DNA from: Acidimicrobiia bacterium | GTDB lineage: Bacteria > Actinomycetota > Acidimicrobiia > IMCC26256 > JAENVU01 | Direction of reading: 5' to 3' | DNA length: 7,009 bases | Assembly (NCBI GenBank): GCA_016650415.1 | Contig: JAENVU010000011.1 | Span: 1-7,009, forward strand | Part shown: piece by piece, positions 5,280-7,009 of the stretch | Numbering within the stretch: position 1 is the stretch's first letter | Layout: each line of letters opens with the position of its first letter | Program-made: the position numbers and the translations under genes | Notes under the pieces: generated by a model | Databases searched by the model: none | What the model saw: only the letters and a program-made list of their open reading frames with translations | What the model was told of the DNA's origin: nothing

Positions 5280-6319
5280 ACTGGCCCGACATCCTGATTC
5301 CGCTCATGCGCCGTACCGATGTCGATGCGGACGTCGTCGACGCGGCGATGGCCACCATCCTCGAAGGCGAAGCCACCGACGCCCAGATCGCGGCCTTCGG
5401 CGTCGCGCTCCGCGCCAAGGGAGAGACGCCGACCGAGCTCGCGACGTTGGTCCGCACGATGTTGCGGTACTCGGGTTCGGTGAGCGTGGCGAGCGAGGCC
5501 GACGCCGGCCCGCTGATCGACACGTGTGGCACCGGTGGTGACCGATCGCACACGTTCAACATCTCCACGACCGCCGCGCTCATCGCCGCCGGCGTCGGTG
5601 TGCGTGTCGCGAAGCACGGCAATCGTGCCGCCTCCTCGGCCTGCGGTTCGGCCGATGTCCTCGAAGCACTCGGAGTCGTGATCGATCTCGACGGGCCCGG
5701 GGTGGCCCGGTGTATCGACGAGGTCGGAATGGGTTTCTGCTTCGCACAGAAGTTCCACCCGGCGATGCGATTCGCGGGCCCGGCCCGGAGCCAGATCGGC
5801 GTGCCCACGACCTTCAACTTCCTCGGTCCGCTCGCGAACCCCGCGGGGGTCAAGCGGCAAGTGGTGGGTGTGGGCGACCCCGCAATGGCCGAACGAGTGG
5901 CGGCAACGCTGGCAGAACTCGGCGCGACCCGCGCGATGGTCTTCTTCGGCCACGACGGTCTCGACGAGCTGACCACGTTGGACACGTCGACCGCGATTCA
6001 CGTCCGCGACGGGGAACTGACGCGCGAATCCATCGAGCCGATCGAGTTCGGGTTGCCACGCGCGTCGGGCGATGACCTGCGCGGGGGTGATGCCACGACC
6101 AATGCCGCGATCCTGCGCGGGGTACTGACCGGTGACGAAGGCCCTCGCCGCGACGTCGCCTTGTTGAACGCATCGGCCGCCTTGCAGGTGGCCGAGGTCG
6201 CCGAATCCTGGGTCGAAGGGGTTCGCCTGGCCGCCGCCGCCATCGATGACGGTCGGGCGACCGCGGTGTTGGACCGTTGGATCGCGCTCTCCCAGGCGAT
6301 CGCGGGGGAGTCCTCCTGA
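5276..6319 (+). CDS. trpD: anthranilate phosphoribosyltransferase
   Basis: Transfers the phosphoribosyl group of PRPP to anthranilate, the second step from chorismate to tryptophan. It is cytosolic and normally a homodimer. The 347-aa length is usual. The N-terminal helical domain begins with WPDIL (3-7), as in other actinobacterial TrpD proteins. PRPP-site motifs: GTGGD at 85-89, NIST at 95-98, KHGNRA at 113-118, SSACGSADVLEALG at 120-133. Anthranilate side: FHPAMR at 160-165, R171, and FNFLGPLANPAG at 180-191. The Mg-binding DGLDEL is at 227-232. All key motifs are intact. GTG 5276 is the only usable start: an in-frame stop lies at 5261 and WPDIL immediately follows. That start has no Shine-Dalgarno and overlaps the stop of the mini-ORF (GTGA), implying coupling. 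It overlaps the next gene by one base (TGATG). No other trp gene is in the window. Confidence 0.97.
   Translation: MNWPDILIPLMRRTDVDADVVDAAMATILEGEATDAQIAAFGVALRAKGETPTELATLVRTMLRYSGSVSVASEADAGPLIDTCGTGGDRSHTFNISTTAALIAAGVGVRVAKHGNRAASSACGSADVLEALGVVIDLDGPGVARCIDEVGMGFCFAQKFHPAMRFAGPARSQIGVPTTFNFLGPLANPAGVKRQVVGVGDPAMAERVAATLAELGATRAMVFFGHDGLDELTTLDTSTAIHVRDGELTRESIEPIEFGLPRASGDDLRGGDATTNAAILRGVLTGDEGPRRDVALLNASAALQVAEVAESWVEGVRLAAAAIDDGRATAVLDRWIALSQAIAGESS
6304..6310 (+). promoter_or_regulatory. Shine-Dalgarno (GGGGGAG) for the zinc-ribbon membrane gene
   Basis: A purine-rich stretch ending in GGAG lies 8 nt before the ATG at 6319, inside the last codons of trpD (the Gly-Glu before the terminal serines). 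It supports ATG 6319 as a true start within the trpD operon. Confidence 0.6.
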
Positions 6320-7009
6320 TGGCGCCGGCATTGCAGTGTCCGGCGTGTGGGTTCAAGCACCGCCTGGACGCGGTCGCCGACACCCCGGTCTTCCCCTGCG
6401 CGCGCTGTTCGCGTCAGCTGAAGGTCCCGGGTCAGTTCCGCACCGGCGCCGCTCCCGTTTCCCCGTCTCGTCCGGCCACGCCGCGCACCGCGCGCGCAGA
6501 TGGAGCGACGCGCCCAGCCGCCGGTCGGCCCCGCAACGCAGCCGCGTCGTCCCGATCGAGCATCAAGGACTGGCGACCGTCGGGCGAGCCCATGCGGCTT
6601 CCCATCCGCATCATCCTCTGGTTGGTCGCGTTCGTCCTGTCAGCGTTCATCGTGCGGAGCTTCGCCAAATGGACCGGCATCGCGGGGAGCCAGCAACTCC
6701 TGGACTCCATGATCGACAAGGGATTTGGGACCTACTTCCGGCTCTTCATCCTCGTGCCCATCTGGGGCTTGTTCGCCACCATCCTCGCCACGGCGTTCAT
6801 CGACGGTCCGGCGTGGTGGGCGCGACGCTCGGTGCAACCGGCCCCGCCGAGGAACCGCACAGTGCCGGCCGCGACCGGTGCGGCCGCGGCCGCGTCGGGC
6901 CAGAAGGCAGTCTCGAAACCCGGGGCTCGCAAGGTCCCGACTCGGCCCCCGTCACGCGCCGCGGCCCCCGCGCCCGCACCGGCGCCGGTGCCCGCGCCGC
7001 GAGCGGAAC
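6319..7009 (+). CDS. zinc-ribbon, two-helix membrane protein with Ala/Pro-rich tail (3' end beyond window)
   Basis: Open from ATG 6319 to the right edge (230 codons seen, no stop). Domains in order: an N-terminal zinc ribbon with C7-P-A-C10 and C27-A-R-C30; a low-complexity Arg/Pro/Ala linker (about 38-90); two predicted membrane helices at about 96-112 (IRIILWLVAFVLSAFIV) and 141-161 (FRLFILVPIWGLFATILATAF); then an Ala/Pro/Lys-rich tail (from about 155) ending in PAPAPAPVPAP at the edge. Both termini are probably cytosolic if the ribbon binds zinc in the cytoplasm; this is inferred. The start overlaps the trpD stop (TGATG) and has a good GGAG site, so it is co-translated with trpD, though no link to tryptophan synthesis is evident. 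I do not recognise the family. The tail might lead into a further domain outside the window. Confidence 0.82.
   Translation, partial: MAPALQCPACGFKHRLDAVADTPVFPCARCSRQLKVPGQFRTGAAPVSPSRPATPRTARADGATRPAAGRPRNAAASSRSSIKDWRPSGEPMRLPIRIILWLVAFVLSAFIVRSFAKWTGIAGSQQLLDSMIDKGFGTYFRLFILVPIWGLFATILATAFIDGPAWWARRSVQPAPPRNRTVPAATGAAAAASGQKAVSKPGARKVPTRPPSRAAAPAPAPAPVPAPRAE

Noticed and set aside
5036..6331. 431-codon minus-strand frame opposite trpD
   Set aside because: Antisense shadow; trpD motifs are complete on the plus strand.

Overview
The window looks like ordinary chromosomal DNA from a high-GC actinobacterium. The evidence is an RNase P RNA of the actinobacterial type, a luciferase-like oxidoreductase of the F420-using kind, a WhiB regulator (confined to Actinobacteria and their phages), and extension-type -10 boxes (TANNNT) placed 7-9 nt before start codons, as in leaderless actinobacterial genes. 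An affiliation with Acidimicrobiia is my guess from protein style and is not proven. I see no insertion sequence, CRISPR array, tRNA, phage gene or toxin/defence cassette.

Layout, left to right. (1) Minus strand: rnpB, running off the left edge so that its 3' end is missing. (2) Plus strand: an F420-dependent LLM-class oxidoreductase starting only about 24 bp from the rnpB 5' end. (3) Minus strand, converging on it with a 58-bp tail overlap: a two-gene unit of a CaCA-type cation exchanger and a small four-helix membrane protein joined by a GTGA stop/start overlap. (4) A 138-bp divergent control region with a 20-bp-phased direct repeat, an exact GGAAT-N18-GTT promoter of the SigR/SigH type, and a small palindrome. 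It feeds whiB on the plus strand and the exchanger on the minus strand. (5) Plus strand: whiB, a perfect 12-bp hairpin, then an AarF/UbiB/ABC1-family kinase-like gene. (6) Plus strand: a unit of a 33-codon open frame resembling the first residues of an acyl-CoA dehydrogenase, trpD (anthranilate phosphoribosyltransferase) coupled to it by GTGA, and a zinc-ribbon two-helix membrane protein coupled to trpD by TGATG and running off the right edge.

These genes do not form one pathway. The functional links I can support are local. The exchanger and its small membrane partner are probably co-translated. The short upstream frame probably sets the translation of trpD. whiB (an Fe-S redox/NO-responsive regulator) probably sits under a thiol-oxidative-stress sigma factor. 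The most unusual points are the ACAD-like mini-ORF in front of trpD and the architecture of the whiB control region. I did not find a convincing new multi-gene system.
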